A DNA stretch of 64,000 bases, taken from JBQCHF01 sp051954955 (lineage in GTDB: Bacteria; Actinomycetota; Actinomycetes; Motilibacterales; Motilibacteraceae). Shown piece by piece: positions 63,893 to 64,000 of the stretch. The notes beneath the pieces are model-generated. The model made no database searches. It worked only from the letters and a program-made list of their open reading frames with translations, and was not told where the DNA came from. Where the stretch lies: the NCBI GenBank assembly GCA_051954955.1, contig JBQCHF010000072.1:42145-106144 (forward strand). Reading direction: 5' to 3'. Made by a program: the position numbers and the translations under genes. Within the stretch, counting starts at the first letter, position 1; each line of letters opens with the position of its first letter.

Positions 63893-64000
63893 GCCGGTCT
63901 CACAACCTCAATTGGTGGCGTAACGCCCGGACATAACCGGCCGGAACCAACCAAGGGCACGGAAAACGTGACGGTGGCCGGGGGCCCGCCCAGGGCCCCC

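Overview
The window is about 64 kb of very GC-rich DNA. It has short intergenic gaps, frequent GTG starts and many 4-bp stop/start overlaps. Together with bldC, DUF3073, DUF3151, DUF2277, DUF1707, a small PurL with separate PurQ/PurS, and a polar-flagellum/chemotaxis locus, this points to a motile actinobacterium. My best guess is the Geodermatophilaceae group (Blastococcus, Modestobacter, Geodermatophilus). That assignment is inference from gene content, not a search result.

Layout. (1) 1-5247, plus strand: end of a flagellar hook/filament operon, flgK (cut by the window edge), flgL, fliW, csrA, then a large family-2 glycosyltransferase that may modify flagellin. (2) 5344-14341, minus strand: a chemotaxis operon read cheA, cheW, mcp, cheB, cheR, cheY, cheX, cheY, cheX-like. 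Most genes overlap by a few bases, and one strong hairpin sits between mcp and cheB. (3) 14.6-20.6 kb: bldC, a conserved unknown, valine/leucine-type dehydrogenase, DUF3073 (apparently using a CTG start), purM and purF. (4) 21-27.5 kb: a polyamine-type ABC transporter operon divergent from a FadR-type regulator and a soluble Cache-domain protein, with a palindrome in the shared promoter region. (5) 27.5-31.6 kb: a structured non-coding repeat, a Baeyer-Villiger-type monooxygenase, DUF1707, a PadR regulator and small proteins. (6) 31.6-44.7 kb: purine synthesis genes purL, purQ, purS, purC, purB and purD, interrupted by an M13 peptidase, a small foreign-looking islet inserted at the 3' end of purC, and a second copy of the structured non-coding repeat. 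(7) 45-54.9 kb: a PLP decarboxylase and aminotransferase facing each other across a 27-bp hairpin, then purA, a lipid kinase, a phospholipase-D-type synthase and a TrmB/LuxR-type regulator. (8) 55-64 kb: DUF3151, an alpha/beta hydrolase, an AbiEi/DUF559-type gene between two inverted palindromic modules, class II fructose-bisphosphate aldolase, a class I aldolase broken by one in-frame stop, and finally a SpoU methyltransferase, a DUF4115-like protein, a DedA protein and pyrE.

How the genes work together. Two cell systems dominate. One is motility control: hook-filament junction, FliW-CsrA translational switch, and a complete excitation/adaptation pathway with a cytosolic receptor. The other is IMP and AMP synthesis: nine pur genes in one 33-kb stretch, with purE/K/N/H not seen. 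The most unusual parts are the two-gene islet at the duplicated purC tail, the repeated palindromic modules at gene ends, the two related structured intergenic repeats, the CTG-start DUF3073 gene and the interrupted class I aldolase. No rRNA, tRNA, CRISPR array, integrase or recognisable insertion sequence was found.
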